This document shows, piece after piece, positions 17,632 through 26,723 of a DNA stretch of 64,000 nucleotides. Source of the stretch: Salininema proteolyticum. GTDB taxonomy: Bacteria; Actinomycetota; Actinomycetes; Mycobacteriales; Micromonosporaceae. The notes under the pieces are model-generated. The model was not told where the DNA came from. It worked only from the letters and a program-made list of their open reading frames with translations, and ran no database searches. Numbering within the stretch: position 1 is the stretch's first letter; every line of letters begins with the position of its first letter. The position numbers and the translations under genes were made by a program. The DNA lies in assembly GCF_042685645.1 (NCBI RefSeq), contig NZ_JBHUNX010000001.1, positions 3,906,001-3,970,000 on the forward strand, given 5' to 3'.

Positions 17632-17919
17632 ATGACCAGCACGGCGCCCCAAAGGCGGTTCATCGGCGGCCCCAGCATAGGAGATTTCCGGATCTTCAAC
17701 GCTGAATTCACCGTCGCGCTCGACTCTGGACGGCTGACGGTGTTCCAGACCGACTTCGGAGCACAACCGGTCCGAGTGCTGCACATGCCGGACCCCGAGG
17801 CCGCCCGGCCCGACGAGCACTGGTGCTACTACACCGACAGTGCACAGGAGACTCGCCGGACCATCAGGAGGAACGCCATGCGCCTCTACCGGAGCGCGAC
17901 TCATTCGCACCGGAATTGA
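17632..17919 (+). CDS. Small protein divergent from the XRE/DUF397 pair
   Basis: This 95-residue product is not assigned to a named family. It starts MTSTAPQRRFIGGPSIG and contains VFQTDFGAQPVRVLHMPD and DEHWCYYTDSAQETRR. It has no membrane segment and ends with a basic tail. Its divergent arrangement with the XRE/DUF397 pair is common for target genes of such regulators, so it may be controlled by them. The ribosome binding site is weak and an alternative downstream start is not excluded. The coding frame is supported by codon bias and by the lack of a competing frame. Confidence 0.5.
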   Translation: MTSTAPQRRFIGGPSIGDFRIFNAEFTVALDSGRLTVFQTDFGAQPVRVLHMPDPEAARPDEHWCYYTDSAQETRRTIRRNAMRLYRSATHSHRN

Positions 17920-18294
17920 CGCTCGGACGGGACCTGGAGCGCGCGATGGCCGGCCTGGACCGTTGCGGGGCATGCCGCCGCAGTGCGGGCCTGCCGTCCG
18001 CCGACGGGGCATAGCGCCCCTCCACCTCGCGCAGCGGGCGCCCGAGGCGCCTCTGCGCGGAGCCGCACGGAGATGGAGCGACGTGACCGTCGTTCCGGTC
18101 CTCACGCCGGACGAGGCGACAGGACACGACGTCTCGGTACCGACAGGGCCTCGCCCGGTCGGCCGCTGCTGAATAGACCTCGCTGTTGCAGAGTGAGGGC
18201 CCGTCCGGTTGTGGGGACCAGGTCGGGCTCGCGGGGTCCTCCCTACCGACACAGGGAGGACCCCGCCAATAAACTCCCCCGGACGGCCGGGGGA

Positions 18295-18485
18295 GGGCGC
18301 CGGGCTGGACCCGGGTTTCCCCGCCGCTGCCGTAGCTTGCCGGTAAACGCCCCAGTGTGATGGGCGCCGGGCCGGACCGAGCTTCCCCCGCCGCTGCCGT
18401 AGCTTGCCGGTAAACGCCCCAGTGTGATGGGCGCCGGGCCGGACCCGGGTTTCCCCGCCACTGCCGAAACTTGCCGATGAACGGG
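18295..18485. repeat. Tandem repeat, 67-bp period, ~2.8 copies
   Basis: Copies start at 18295, 18362 and 18429 with GGGCGCCGGGC. Each contains CCGCCGCTGCCGTAGCTTGC followed by CGGTAAACGCCCCAGTGTGA. The third is diverged and truncated. The repeat lies in the 680-bp gene-free interval 17920-18600, where no credible coding frame was seen. Confidence 0.8.
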
Positions 18486-18639
18486 CCCGAGCGATTGCCT
18501 GCCGGGCAAGGCCGGGCCTCCACGCTCCAGTCGGGCTCCTTCTCCGAAGCGGCCTCGCGAACCCGTTCGCGCCGAACCGATGAGTCCCACCGATTCGTGT
18601 CGTCTTCATGGGCAAAGGCGATGGCGAAAGGCTGCATCC

Positions 18640-19050
18640 GTGGGCGTACCGATCTTCATCAACCTGCCGGTGACCGACCTGGACCGCTCCAAGTGGTTCT
18701 ACGAGTCCCTGGGCTGGTCGATCAACCAGATGTTCACCGACGACAACGCCGCGTGCGTGGTCGTCGACCCCGGCCGCATCTACCTGATGCTGCTGACGCG
18801 CAAGTGGTACCGAACGCTGATGCTGCGCCCACTGGGCGACAGCGAGCACCACTCCCATGCGGCCTACGCCCTGGCCTTCACCGACCGCGGAGAGGTGGAC
18901 CGGCTGGCAGAGGCCGCCTTGGCGGCCGGCGGGAGCGAAGAACGAAACCCCGACAAGAGGGCCGCCGAGACCAGGGTCGGCATGTACTCCCGCTCGTTCC
19001 TGGATCTGGACGGGCACCAGTGGGAACCGTTCTACCTGCCCATGGAGTGA
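18640..19050 (+). CDS. VOC (glyoxalase/bleomycin-resistance) superfamily protein
   Basis: A 136-residue single VOC module. It has the N-terminal segment VGVPIFINLPVTDLDRSKWF-, typical of the PhnB/glyoxalase-like subgroup, then GRIYLMLLTRKWY, AYALAFTDRGEVDRLAEAA and SFLDLDGHQWEPFYLPM with the C-terminal DPDGH-WE signature. VOC proteins bind a metal and a small substrate, and the substrate cannot be predicted here. The start is a GTG at 18640 with AAAGG 9 bases upstream. It converges on the sigma factor at 19320, with a two-copy repeat between them. Confidence 0.8.
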   Translation: MGVPIFINLPVTDLDRSKWFYESLGWSINQMFTDDNAACVVVDPGRIYLMLLTRKWYRTLMLRPLGDSEHHSHAAYALAFTDRGEVDRLAEAALAAGGSEERNPDKRAAETRVGMYSRSFLDLDGHQWEPFYLPME

Positions 19051-19144
19051 ACGAGCGGATTTCACCTGAACGGGTGGGTTCAGGACGAGTGCGCCGCACC
19101 CGTACCACCACTCGGAGTCCGCACGGCAGGCCCGGCGTCCACTG

Positions 19145-19310
19145 CATCAGCGCCCCTTCTTCCCCGACGGTGTCTGTGAACGGCCGCGAGGCCCCCGCGG
19201 CCGGCTCAGTGGCCCGCGAGCGCCCCACGTCCGCTCCACCAGCGCCATTCCCGCCGACGGCGTCTGTGAACGGCCGCGAGGCCCCCGGGACCGGCCTCGG
19301 GGACGCTCGC
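19145..19310. repeat. Two-copy repeat, ~90-bp spacing, between convergent genes
   Basis: CGACGG-GTCTGTGAACGGCC followed by GCGAGGCCCCC occurs at 19165 and 19255, each preceded by CAYCAGCGCC. It fills the space between the VOC gene and the SigG-like gene. Confidence 0.7.
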
Positions 19311-19319
19311 GGCCGGGTG

Positions 19320-20330
19320 TCACGCGGCCAGCGTGGGTTTCAGGTCGAACAGCGGGAACAGGGTCTGGGTGTCCAGGAAGTAGTTCAGGCCCGTGATGAC
19401 GCCTCCCTCGGTCTCCAGAACGGTGATCGACCACGGCGTGAGGAGGCCGTCGTCGTTGCCCGAGGGCTTGTAGTGGCCGAAGGCGATGCTGCCGTTGGCC
19501 GAGATCGGCACCAGCTTCGAGCCCTCGCAGGCGTTGCCCGGCCCGTGCAGGAACTCGCCGAAGTGCCGCGGTCCGCGCAGCCAGAGTTCGAGCGGGGGCA
19601 TGGACATGACGACGTCGCGGTGCAGCAGCGTTTTCAGCCGGTCGATGTCGAAGGCCTCGAAGGCCTTCGCGTACGACTCCGCCAGTTCGGCGTCGGACTC
19701 GCCGTCCTCGTCGGGGTCGCCGGACGGCTCGGAGGCGCCCGCCCCGGAGCGGCTCTTCGCGGCTACCTGCGGAGTGGGAGAGACGGAGCGGACCTCCTCC
19801 ATCGTCGCGCGCGCCCGCTGGAGTGCGCTGTTGACCGCGCTGGCGCTGAGGTCCAGGGTGTCGGCCGTCTCCTTGGCGGAGAAGGCCAGGACTTCGCGCA
19901 TGATGAGAGCGGCGCGCTGCCGTGCGGGGAGGTGCTGCACCGCGGAAACGAACGCCAGGCGCACCGACTCCCGCGACTCCGCCGAGGTGCTCGGGTCGGC
20001 CATCCACGAGTCGGGGGCCGGGGTGAGCCAGGTGGCCTCGGGGTTCATCGTCTCCAAGGGGTTCTGGTCGGGGCTGCCGGCCGAGCGGAGGTCCATGGGC
20101 CGGATGCGGCGCTGCACGGCCTTCGACATGTCGAGGCAGACATTGGTGGCGATCTTGTAGAGCCAGGTGCGCAGGCTGGAGCGCCCTTCGAAGGACTCGG
20201 ACCGCTTCCAGGCCTTGATGAAAGTCTCCTGTACGGCGTCCTCGGCCTCGGAGGCGGAGCCGAGCATGCGGTAGGCGTACGCGCGCAGTTCCCGGCGGTA
20301 CGGTTCGAATTCGGCGGTGTCGATACTCAT
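19320..20330 (-). CDS. ECF sigma factor, SigG type with SnoaL-like C-terminal domain
   Basis: The 336-residue product has sigma region 2 (AYRMLGSASEAEDAVQETFI and SSLRTWLYKIATNVCLDM), sigma region 4 (LPARQRAALIMREVLAFSAK) and, after a variable linker, a SnoaL/NTF2-like domain (ESYAKAFEAFDIDRLKTLL). The TWLTPAPDSWM segment between regions 2 and 4 is characteristic of the SigG group. In ECF factors of this type the C-terminal domain modulates activity in place of a separate anti-sigma. No anti-sigma gene is adjacent. The ATG at 20330 matches the family N-terminus. The ORF upstream of it is a low-complexity repeat region. Confidence 0.88.
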   Translation of the reverse strand: MSIDTAEFEPYRRELRAYAYRMLGSASEAEDAVQETFIKAWKRSESFEGRSSLRTWLYKIATNVCLDMSKAVQRRIRPMDLRSAGSPDQNPLETMNPEATWLTPAPDSWMADPSTSAESRESVRLAFVSAVQHLPARQRAALIMREVLAFSAKETADTLDLSASAVNSALQRARATMEEVRSVSPTPQVAAKSRSGAGASEPSGDPDEDGESDAELAESYAKAFEAFDIDRLKTLLHRDVVMSMPPLELWLRGPRHFGEFLHGPGNACEGSKLVPISANGSIAFGHYKPSGNDDGLLTPWSITVLETEGGVITGLNYFLDTQTLFPLFDLKPTLAA

Positions 20331-20424
20331 GGCGTCATTATGACCTAAGCCACCGACATTGGCCAGGGCCGCGCACGCGCCCGGCCCGCTCCGGAACCCG
20401 TTTCGACGCAGGCGTTCCGGGCCC

Positions 20425-20590
20425 GCCCCAGGGCGGCCGGCTTGTCCCAGTCCGGCGGTCCCGCCCCTGGCCTGTGTGCCTGTCCCAGGGCGGTGTGCCT
20501 GTCCCATTGCGGAGGACTTGTCCAAGGGCTGTGGGACCGCCCCCAGGGCGGCCGGCTTGTCCAAGGGCTGTCGGACCGCCCCAGGACTGC
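20425..20590. repeat. Degenerate short repeats in the 20331-20896 gap
   Basis: AGGGCGGCCGGCTTGTCC occurs near 20430 and again near 20545. CTTGTCCAAGGGCTGT-GGAC occurs near 20517 and 20555, and TGTGCCTGTCCCA occurs twice between. The 565-bp interval otherwise shows no gene. Its right end must hold the promoter of the ABC operon. Confidence 0.5.
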
Positions 20591-20896
20591 GGGACAGCGG
20601 TGCGGTCCGGGCCTCGGGACCGTGGTCCCACAGTTCCGAGGGGTCTTTGGTGCGGTCCGGGCCGCGCCGCCCCTCGGTCGGGCCGTGAAACTGCTGTTCA
20701 GGGCAGGTCCGCACCGGGCCGGCGGACCTCCCGGTCGGGGACGTCGGGCGTGTAGGCGCCCACGGCGTCCATCCCGGGGCGGGCGAGCCTCCTACCTGGG
20801 ACGTCCGCCAAAGTCATACTGCGGTACTACTCCGCCGGTCCAGGTTGAGCCCCGGGACCGATGTGAAGCGGCTTCGCGGCCCGTAACTTCGGTGGC

Positions 20897-21832
20897 ATGA
20901 TCGAAATCCAGAACTTCACCAAGCGGTACGGGAAGAAGACCGCGGTCGACAACTTGACGGCCACCGTCAAGCCCGGCCAGGTCACGGGGTTCCTCGGCCC
21001 CAATGGAGCGGGCAAGTCCACCACGATGCGCTCCATAATCGGGCTCGACACCCCCACCTCCGGCAGCGTCACGGTCGACGGACAGGACTACCGCGACTTC
21101 CGCGCCCCGCTGACGGAGGTGGGAGCCCTCCTCGACGCCAAGGCCGCGCACCCCGGCCGCAGCGCCTACTCCCACCTGATGTCCATCGCCCGCACCCACG
21201 GCATCGGCCGCGACCGGGTCGACGAGGTCATCGACCTCGTCGGCCTCACCGCGGTTGCCAAGAAGCGCGCCGGCGGGTTCTCCCTGGGCATGGGGCAGCG
21301 CCTCGGCATCGCCGTGGCCCTCCTGGGCGACCCGAAGACGCTGATCCTCGACGAGCCGGTCAACGGCCTCGACCCCGAGGGCGTCAAGTGGATGCGCGAG
21401 CTGCTGCGTGGCCTGGCCGACCAGGGCCGCACGATCTTCCTGTCCTCGCACCTGATGAGCGAGCTCTCGCTCATCGCCGACCACATCATCGTCATCGGGC
21501 AGGGCCGCCTGCTCGCCGACGCGTCGGTCAACGAGTTCCTCGACCAGGGCGCCAACGCCGTCCGCGTGGTGTCGCCCGACGCCCAGCGCCTCAAGTCCGC
21601 GCTGCAGGGCCCGGACGTGACGGTCACCGAGGTGGACAAGGAGACCCTGTCCATCACCGGCCTCGACGCGCCGGTCGTCGGCCGCGCCGCCGCGGCCAAC
21701 GGGCTCGTCCTGCACGAGCTGTCCACCGAGAAGTCCTCCCTGGAGGAGGTCTTCATGAACCTCACCGCCGGGACCGTCGAGTACAAGTCCCAGGACGCCA
21801 CGAAGATCGCCCAGCAAGGAGTCAGCGCATGA
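20897..21832 (+). CDS. ABC transporter ATP-binding protein (exporter type)
   Basis: The 311-residue ATPase has Walker A GPNGAGKST, the signature FSLGMGQR, Walker B LILDEPVNGLDP and switch His SSHLMSEL. A C-terminal extension of ~90 residues follows, as in DrrA/CcmA/BcrA-type exporters. It should energise the permease encoded next, which it overlaps by ATGA. Downstream come a histidine kinase and a response regulator in the same orientation, an arrangement typical of ABC exporters for antimicrobial peptides or lipids that are controlled by the linked two-component system. The substrate is not predictable. Confidence 0.92.
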   Translation: MIEIQNFTKRYGKKTAVDNLTATVKPGQVTGFLGPNGAGKSTTMRSIIGLDTPTSGSVTVDGQDYRDFRAPLTEVGALLDAKAAHPGRSAYSHLMSIARTHGIGRDRVDEVIDLVGLTAVAKKRAGGFSLGMGQRLGIAVALLGDPKTLILDEPVNGLDPEGVKWMRELLRGLADQGRTIFLSSHLMSELSLIADHIIVIGQGRLLADASVNEFLDQGANAVRVVSPDAQRLKSALQGPDVTVTEVDKETLSITGLDAPVVGRAAAANGLVLHELSTEKSSLEEVFMNLTAGTVEYKSQDATKIAQQGVSA

Positions 21833-22602
21833 CCGCCGCCGCCGTACCGACCAACGACTACCGGGTCCGCTTCAGCGGAATCGTCCACGCCGAGTTCGGC
21901 AAGACCTGGACGGTCAAGGCCGCCTGGATCGTCTACTCCATCATCGCGGCCCTGGGGATCGGCATCACCGTCCTCAACGCCACCCTCAGCTCCGAGGCGC
22001 CCACGGACCCGGCCACGGCGATCCTGTCCGGGTCGCTCATGCTGGGCCTGGTCATCGCCCTGCACGCCATCACGACCGTGACCGGCGAGTACGGCACCGG
22101 CTCCATCCGCACCACCATGTCGGCCGTGCCGAAGCGCCTGCCCGTCCTGTTCGCGAAGTCCCTGCTCACGGCGGTGACCGTCACGGTCTACTTCGTGGTC
22201 CTCAACTTCGCCATGCTGGTGACGGCGAAGCTCGTCTCCGACCTTTCGGCCTTCCAGGACCTGTCCCTCACTGCCTCGAGCACGCTGGAGCCGCTGTTCC
22301 ACGGCACTGCCGCCACGGTCTTCTTCGCGCTGATCGCCGTGATGATCGGGTTCATCCTGCGCAACACCGCCGGATCGCTGGCCTTCTTCATCGGAGTCGT
22401 CGTGCTCATGCCCGACCTGCTGCGCCTGATCCCGTGGGACGGCATGGCCGACATCGTCCAGTGGTCGCCCATGAACCTGCCCAACGCGCCCGTCTTCGGG
22501 TTCGGCGAGCTGACCTCCGGCCAGTCCTACATGGGCATGGGGCTCTGGGTGCTCGTGTTGGGGATTATCGCCTGCGTGTCCCTCAAGAAGCGCGACGTGT
22601 AA
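21829..22602 (+). CDS. ABC transporter permease (ABC-2 type)
   Basis: The 257-residue membrane protein has six predicted transmembrane segments and no cysteine-rich or extracellular domain. GEYGTGSIRTTMSAVPKR is the cytoplasmic coupling segment typical of ABC-2 exporters (GEY-x-G-x-IRTTL). The ATG at 21829 overlaps the ATPase stop in an ATGA, so the pair is translationally coupled. It is expected to form the membrane part of the exporter. Confidence 0.9.
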   Translation: MTAAAVPTNDYRVRFSGIVHAEFGKTWTVKAAWIVYSIIAALGIGITVLNATLSSEAPTDPATAILSGSLMLGLVIALHAITTVTGEYGTGSIRTTMSAVPKRLPVLFAKSLLTAVTVTVYFVVLNFAMLVTAKLVSDLSAFQDLSLTASSTLEPLFHGTAATVFFALIAVMIGFILRNTAGSLAFFIGVVVLMPDLLRLIPWDGMADIVQWSPMNLPNAPVFGFGELTSGQSYMGMGLWVLVLGIIACVSLKKRDV

Positions 22603-22615
22603 TAGTTTGGACACC

Positions 22616-23800
22616 ATGTCCGGCCACCAGACCTCGAAGAAGTCGCTCTTCCGCAGAATGTGGGAGTTCGACAGCCGCCGCCCCCTCGTGTGGGACACCG
22701 CGGTCGTCGGGGTCTGGTGGCTTATCATCGTCCTGGCCGAGATCTTCGTGTGGGCGCAGCATTTCGGCACCTTCTCCGTGCCGACCATGCTGGTCATCCT
22801 GGCTCTCGGCATCCCCCTCCTGTGGAGGAGGCGGCGCCCGTTCCGCACCCAGCTGATCATCGTGGTGCCGCTGCTGCTGAGCGTCTTCAGCAGCAGCGTC
22901 AACGCCCAGCTGGCTGCCGGCATAGCGTTGCTGCTGGTCCTGTTCAACGTCTCCCTGCGCTGCCCGTGGTGGAAGATCGCGATCAGTTTCGGCATCGCCA
23001 CGATCGTGTCCATCCTCCAGGCCGTGGTCGTCAACGCCGAGTGGAGCTGGTGGGAGCTGCTCGGGTCCCTCGTCGCCAGCGTCTTCGGCAACGGCTTCAT
23101 CGTCGTCCTCGGGCTCCTCATCGCCACCAAACGCGAGCACGTCGTGGCCGTGGAACAGCAGGCCGTCCAGCAGGCCGCCATGGACGAGCGCCACCGCATC
23201 GCCCGCGAGATGCACGACATCATCGGCCACAACCTCGCCGTGGTTAACGCGCTTGCCGACGGCGGCACCTTCGCCGCCAGGGCCGGCAGCCACGGGCAGG
23301 CGCAGGAGGCCCTCGAGGCCATCTCAGACACCAGCCGCCAGGCCCTCTCAGAGCTCAGGCGCGTCCTCGGCGTCCTGCGTGACGACGACGTCGAGGAGGA
23401 GGCCGAGCTCAACCCGCAGCCCGGGCTGTCGGACATCGACGAGCTCATCGACCGCGTCCGCGCGACCGGCCGCAGCGTCCACCACACCGTCTCCGGCACG
23501 CCCTGGGACCTGGACAAGGGCCGCGAGCTGGTCCTCTACCGGACGGTCCAGGAGGCTCTGACCAACGTCCTCAAGCACACCGCGCCGGGCATCTCCGCCT
23601 CCGTGTCCCTCACCTACCGCGAAGAGGACCTCTACCTGGAGGTCGCCAACGGCGGCCTGCTCGCGACCTCGGCCGACGCCGGCCGGGGACTGACGGGACT
23701 GGCCGAGCGCGCCAAGGCCTTCGGGGGCACAATGGAAGCGGGCCCCTCGCCGAACGGCGGTTGGGCCGTGAGTCTCCGACTTCCCCATCCGAAGGAATAG
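22616..23800 (+). CDS. NarL-type sensor histidine kinase
   Basis: The 394-residue kinase has about five N-terminal membrane segments, no large extracellular sensor, then a HisKA_3 dimerisation domain with the phospho-acceptor in RIAREMHDIIGHNL. Its HATPase domain shows ALTNVLKHTAPG as N box and ADAGRGLTGLAERAKAFGG as G box. Short-loop kinases of this type usually sense the transport state or membrane stress. It follows the ABC permease by 13 bp and precedes the response regulator by 6 bp, so the four genes form one operon. The ATG at 22616 is preferred to a TTG at 22607. Confidence 0.92.
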   Translation: MSGHQTSKKSLFRRMWEFDSRRPLVWDTAVVGVWWLIIVLAEIFVWAQHFGTFSVPTMLVILALGIPLLWRRRRPFRTQLIIVVPLLLSVFSSSVNAQLAAGIALLLVLFNVSLRCPWWKIAISFGIATIVSILQAVVVNAEWSWWELLGSLVASVFGNGFIVVLGLLIATKREHVVAVEQQAVQQAAMDERHRIAREMHDIIGHNLAVVNALADGGTFAARAGSHGQAQEALEAISDTSRQALSELRRVLGVLRDDDVEEEAELNPQPGLSDIDELIDRVRATGRSVHHTVSGTPWDLDKGRELVLYRTVQEALTNVLKHTAPGISASVSLTYREEDLYLEVANGGLLATSADAGRGLTGLAERAKAFGGTMEAGPSPNGGWAVSLRLPHPKE

Positions 23801-23806
23801 CACCGC

Positions 23807-24466
23807 ATGCCGACAGTAGTCATCGCCGACGACCAGTCCCTGCAGCGCATGGGTTTCCGCATGCTCCTGGAGAGCCAGGAGGACATCCAGGTGGTCGGCG
23901 AGGCCGAGAACGGTGCCGAGGCCGTCCGCCTGGTCGCCGACCGCAGCCCCGACGTCGTCCTCATGGACATCCGGATGCCCGGGGTCGACGGCATCACCGC
24001 CACCGAGCGGATCGTCGCCTCCGGGGGCCGCACGCGTGTGCTGGTCCTGACGACCTTCGACATCGACCAGTACGTCTACTCCGCGCTGCGCGCCGGGGCC
24101 AGCGGCTTCCTGCTGAAGGACGCCCGACCCGAGGAGCTCCTGGCGGCCGTCCGCTCCATCGCCGGCGGCGACGCGGTCGTGGCCCCGTCGCTGACGCGCC
24201 GCCTGTTGGACAAGTTCGTGGGGCACCTGCCCGACGAGAACGCCTCCGCGCCCCGAGAGCTGGACCAGTTGACCGATCGCGAGCGCGAGGTGCTGCGGCT
24301 GGTGGCGGAGGGCAGGACGAACGGCGAGGTCGCCGAGGAGCTGTTCCTGGCCGAGTCGACGGTCAAGACGCACCTGGGCCGGATCCTCGCCAAGATCGGG
24401 GCCCGCGACCGCGTGCAGGCGGTCATCTTCGCCTACGACACGGGCCTGGTGGAGCCGCGCGGCTGA
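23807..24466 (+). CDS. LuxR/NarL-family response regulator
   Basis: The 219-residue regulator has a receiver domain with the phospho-accepting Asp in VVLMDIRMPGVDG, the acidic pair in IADDQSLQR and the Lys in FLLKDARPEELL. A LuxR HTH follows (LTDREREVLRLVAEGRTNGE, AESTVKTHLGRILAKIGARD). It is the cognate partner of the kinase just upstream and probably controls the ABC operon. It is the last gene of the operon, and the repeat-containing gap that follows shows no clear terminator. Confidence 0.93.
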   Translation: MPTVVIADDQSLQRMGFRMLLESQEDIQVVGEAENGAEAVRLVADRSPDVVLMDIRMPGVDGITATERIVASGGRTRVLVLTTFDIDQYVYSALRAGASGFLLKDARPEELLAAVRSIAGGDAVVAPSLTRRLLDKFVGHLPDENASAPRELDQLTDREREVLRLVAEGRTNGEVAEELFLAESTVKTHLGRILAKIGARDRVQAVIFAYDTGLVEPRG

Positions 24467-24483
24467 GCGGAGTCTCCGCGACC

Positions 24484-24690
24484 GCGTTCACGGCCCGGGT
24501 CGATCCGGCGGTGCGACCCGATTCCGCGGTGCCGCCGAACCCGGCGTTCACGGCGAAGGCCGGCCCCACGAAAACCGGCCCTGCGCGGGCCGACCATCAG
24601 GCTGTCGGCGATGCTCTTCTCGGGGCGCGCGGAGACCGGCACTGCGCGGGCCGACCCCGGGGTGCCCCGGACCGGCCCTGCGCGGTCACT
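24484..24690. repeat. Degenerate repeats, ~60-bp and shorter spacing
   Basis: GCGTTCACGGC occurs at 24484 and 24544. ACCGGC-CTGCGCGG occurs at 24574, 24635 and 24671. They fill the gap between the response regulator and the convergent reductase gene, running up to that gene's stop. Confidence 0.55.
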
Positions 24691-25708
24691 CTTTCCCGGT
24701 CTTCGGCGCCGGAACCTCCCACGTGCGGTTGCGCTGCAGCAGCGCCCCGAGGACCGCCCCCTCCTTCTCCCGGGTCAAACCGGCCGCCAGGCGGACGTCG
24801 GGATTGTCGAGGTAGCCCTTCCACCAGGACAGGACGGTCTCCGCCAGGGACCGGGTCCGGAGTCCGGCGTCCTTGGCCGGGCCGAAGGGCCGCATCAGCA
24901 TGAAGGTGTAGTCGTCGGGCAGCCACAGGGGCAGGGAGTCGGGCCCGGCCCAGTGGTTGACGCCCTTCTCGGTGAGGAAGTCCGCGTCGGCCCAGACCGA
25001 CACCGCCTGCTTGGAGGAGGGCATGGCGCTGCGGACGGTCTCGAGGAACTCGGCCATGGAGACGACGGGCCCGATCGCGTCGTACGTCCCGGAGGTGCCC
25101 TTCTCGCCGACGCGGAGGATCCAGTCGGCGAGGTCGGCGACGTCGATCCACTGGACGGGGCGGCCGGGCCTGCCGGGCGCGAGCATGGGGCCGCCCTCGG
25201 CGGTGCGCAGGGTCCAGTAGCCGAGGCGGTCGTTGGGGTCGCCGGGGCCGACGATGAGGCCGGCGCGCAGGACGGCGGACCGGTCGCCGAGGCGGTCGCG
25301 GACGAGGTTCTCGCAGGCGACCTTGTCGGGGCCGTAGGTTTCGGGGGTGACTTCGCCGCGGTCGTCGGGGGCGGGGTCGTGGAGGCTGTCGTTGAGCGTC
25401 GCGTAGTCGTTGTAGACGCTGATGCTGGAGACGAACACCCAATGCCGGGTCCGGTCGGCCAGGGCCTCGACGGCGCGTTTGACGTGCAGGGGTATGCGGG
25501 AGACGTCGACGATGACGTCGAACTCCCGGTCGCCCAGGGCGTCGAGCCCGTCGGGTTCGGACCGGTCGACGCGGAGGAATTCCGCTCCCCGCGGCGGTTC
25601 GCCGCTCTCTCCGCGGGCCGCGACGGTGACGTCCCAGCCTTGTGCGATCGCCGTTTCGGCCGTCTTCTTCGACAGGTAGGCCGTGCCTCCCAGAACTAGC
25701 ATCTTCAT
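24686..25708 (-). CDS. NAD-dependent epimerase/dehydratase-family reductase
   Basis: The 340-residue product starts MKMLVLGGTAYLSKKTAETA, an atypical GGT-x-Y-x-S nucleotide-binding loop of the extended SDR class. VFVSSISVYNDYA and TYGPDKVACENLV follow, with the YGxxK catalytic pair. The ILRVGEKGTSGTYDAIGPVV segment is typical of this subgroup. Such proteins reduce or epimerise small substrates with NAD(P), and the substrate is unknown. Two ATGs two codons apart (25708, 25702) are possible starts. The gene is separated from the CBS protein by a 270-bp divergent promoter region. Confidence 0.82.
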   Translation of the reverse strand: MKMLVLGGTAYLSKKTAETAIAQGWDVTVAARGESGEPPRGAEFLRVDRSEPDGLDALGDREFDVIVDVSRIPLHVKRAVEALADRTRHWVFVSSISVYNDYATLNDSLHDPAPDDRGEVTPETYGPDKVACENLVRDRLGDRSAVLRAGLIVGPGDPNDRLGYWTLRTAEGGPMLAPGRPGRPVQWIDVADLADWILRVGEKGTSGTYDAIGPVVSMAEFLETVRSAMPSSKQAVSVWADADFLTEKGVNHWAGPDSLPLWLPDDYTFMLMRPFGPAKDAGLRTRSLAETVLSWWKGYLDNPDVRLAAGLTREKEGAVLGALLQRNRTWEVPAPKTGKE

Positions 25709-25981
25709 GTCCCGATCCTGCTCCGGATGGTGATGAGGGCCAAACTTTCTCGCGTAGAGCGAAAATGCCCGGAGGGTGTCAGACGGGGCAAACCACGCGG
25801 GGGTCGGTAATGACACGCGTGTGATTCGTCCGCGCCCGCCGCCACTCCGGCGACGGTGGAACCCCGGGCAATTCAAGTGAACCCGCTTCCCGAACTCGGG
25901 GCGCGGCTCAGACTGGCGGCGTTCGAACCGCACGCTAGACACCGACCGCCGCCCAGTGCGGCATTCCAGGAGGGGAAGGAC

Positions 25982-26410
25982 ATGACCACCGCCAGGGAAA
26001 TCATGAGCGGCGAAGCGAAATGCTGCGACGCGAACGAGACGCTGGCCGACGTCGCGATGCACATGAGGGAGATGCACGTCGGGGCCATGCCGATCTGCGG
26101 CAACGACCAGCGCCTGCACGGCATCATCACCGACCGCGACATCGTCGTCAAGTGCGTCGCCGAGGGCCGCGATCCGAGCGGCGTCACCGCGGGCCAGCTG
26201 GCCAACGGCAACCTCGTCTGGGTCGACGCCGAGGCCGACATGAGCGACTGCCTGAGCGTCATGGAGGACAACGGCATCCGCCGCGTCCCGGTCCTGGCCG
26301 AGAAGCGCCTGGTGGGGATGATCTCCGAGGCCGACATCGCCCAGCACATGAACGAAGGCGAGATATCCGAGTTCGTCCAGCGGGTGACGGGCGCTCCGCC
26401 CAACAGCTGA
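25982..26410 (+). CDS. Tandem CBS-domain protein, Hrp1-like
   Basis: The 142-residue protein consists of two CBS domains: MTTAREIMSGEAKCCDANE... with HVGAMPICGNDQRLHGIITD in the first and DNGIRRVPVLAEKRLVGMIS in the second. It is close in length and layout to Mycobacterium tuberculosis Hrp1 (Rv2626c), including the opening MTTAR-IM and the cysteine near residue 15. Hrp1 is a secreted, hypoxia-induced protein with unknown ligand. Here there is no visible dormancy-type operator that I can verify. GGAGGGGAAGG lies just before the ATG, which settles the start over an upstream in-frame ATG at 25856. Confidence 0.85.
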   Translation: MTTAREIMSGEAKCCDANETLADVAMHMREMHVGAMPICGNDQRLHGIITDRDIVVKCVAEGRDPSGVTAGQLANGNLVWVDAEADMSDCLSVMEDNGIRRVPVLAEKRLVGMISEADIAQHMNEGEISEFVQRVTGAPPNS

Positions 26411-26433
26411 CGGACCCGGCCGGAGGACGGAAC

Positions 26434-26472
26434 GTGCGGGGAGCCGGTGGCCGCGCCACCGGCTCCCCGCAC
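26434..26472. terminator. Bidirectional terminator hairpin
   Basis: A perfect 17-bp stem, GTGCGGGGAGCCGGTGG pairing with CCACCGGCTCCCCGCAC, around a CCGCG loop. It lies between the convergent CBS gene and the small gene at 26481. Confidence 0.85.
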
Positions 26473-26480
26473 GTCTTCCT

Positions 26481-26681
26481 TCAGTTCTCGGAGGGTTCGA
26501 GGCTCATCCGGTAGACCTCGCGCTCGTCGTCGTAGAGGACGGCCGTCTGCGCCCCGGCGTCGGTCTGTTCCCTCCAGACCTCCCCGAGCCACGTCTCGGC
26601 GTCGCCCTGGTTGTCGTGGGAGGGCTGGTCGACCGGCAGGGTGTCGCCGTCGGCGTTCTCGAATGTCCATGTCCAAGCCAT
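26481..26681 (-). CDS. Small conserved hypothetical protein
   Basis: The 66-residue acidic protein starts MAWTWTFENADGDTL and contains GDAETWLGEVWREQTDAGA and an acidic end. Small proteins opening MAWTWRFE- are widespread in actinobacteria, without known function. It has no signal or membrane segment. It lies in convergence with the CBS gene behind a shared terminator and upstream of the beta-helix gene on the same strand order. Confidence 0.65.
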   Translation of the reverse strand: MAWTWTFENADGDTLPVDQPSHDNQGDAETWLGEVWREQTDAGAQTAVLYDDEREVYRMSLEPSEN

Positions 26682-26723
26682 GTAGACAGCTTACGCGTTC
26701 GGAGCCGTTCGCGGAACCGCCGG

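Noticed and set aside
18295..18485. CRISPR-like repeats
   Set aside because: The copies are contiguous 67-bp tandem units, not short repeats with unique spacers.
25900..25960. Possible tRNA T-arm (GTTCGAAC-)
   Set aside because: No matching acceptor stem or anticodon arm could be built around it. No other tRNA was found in the window.
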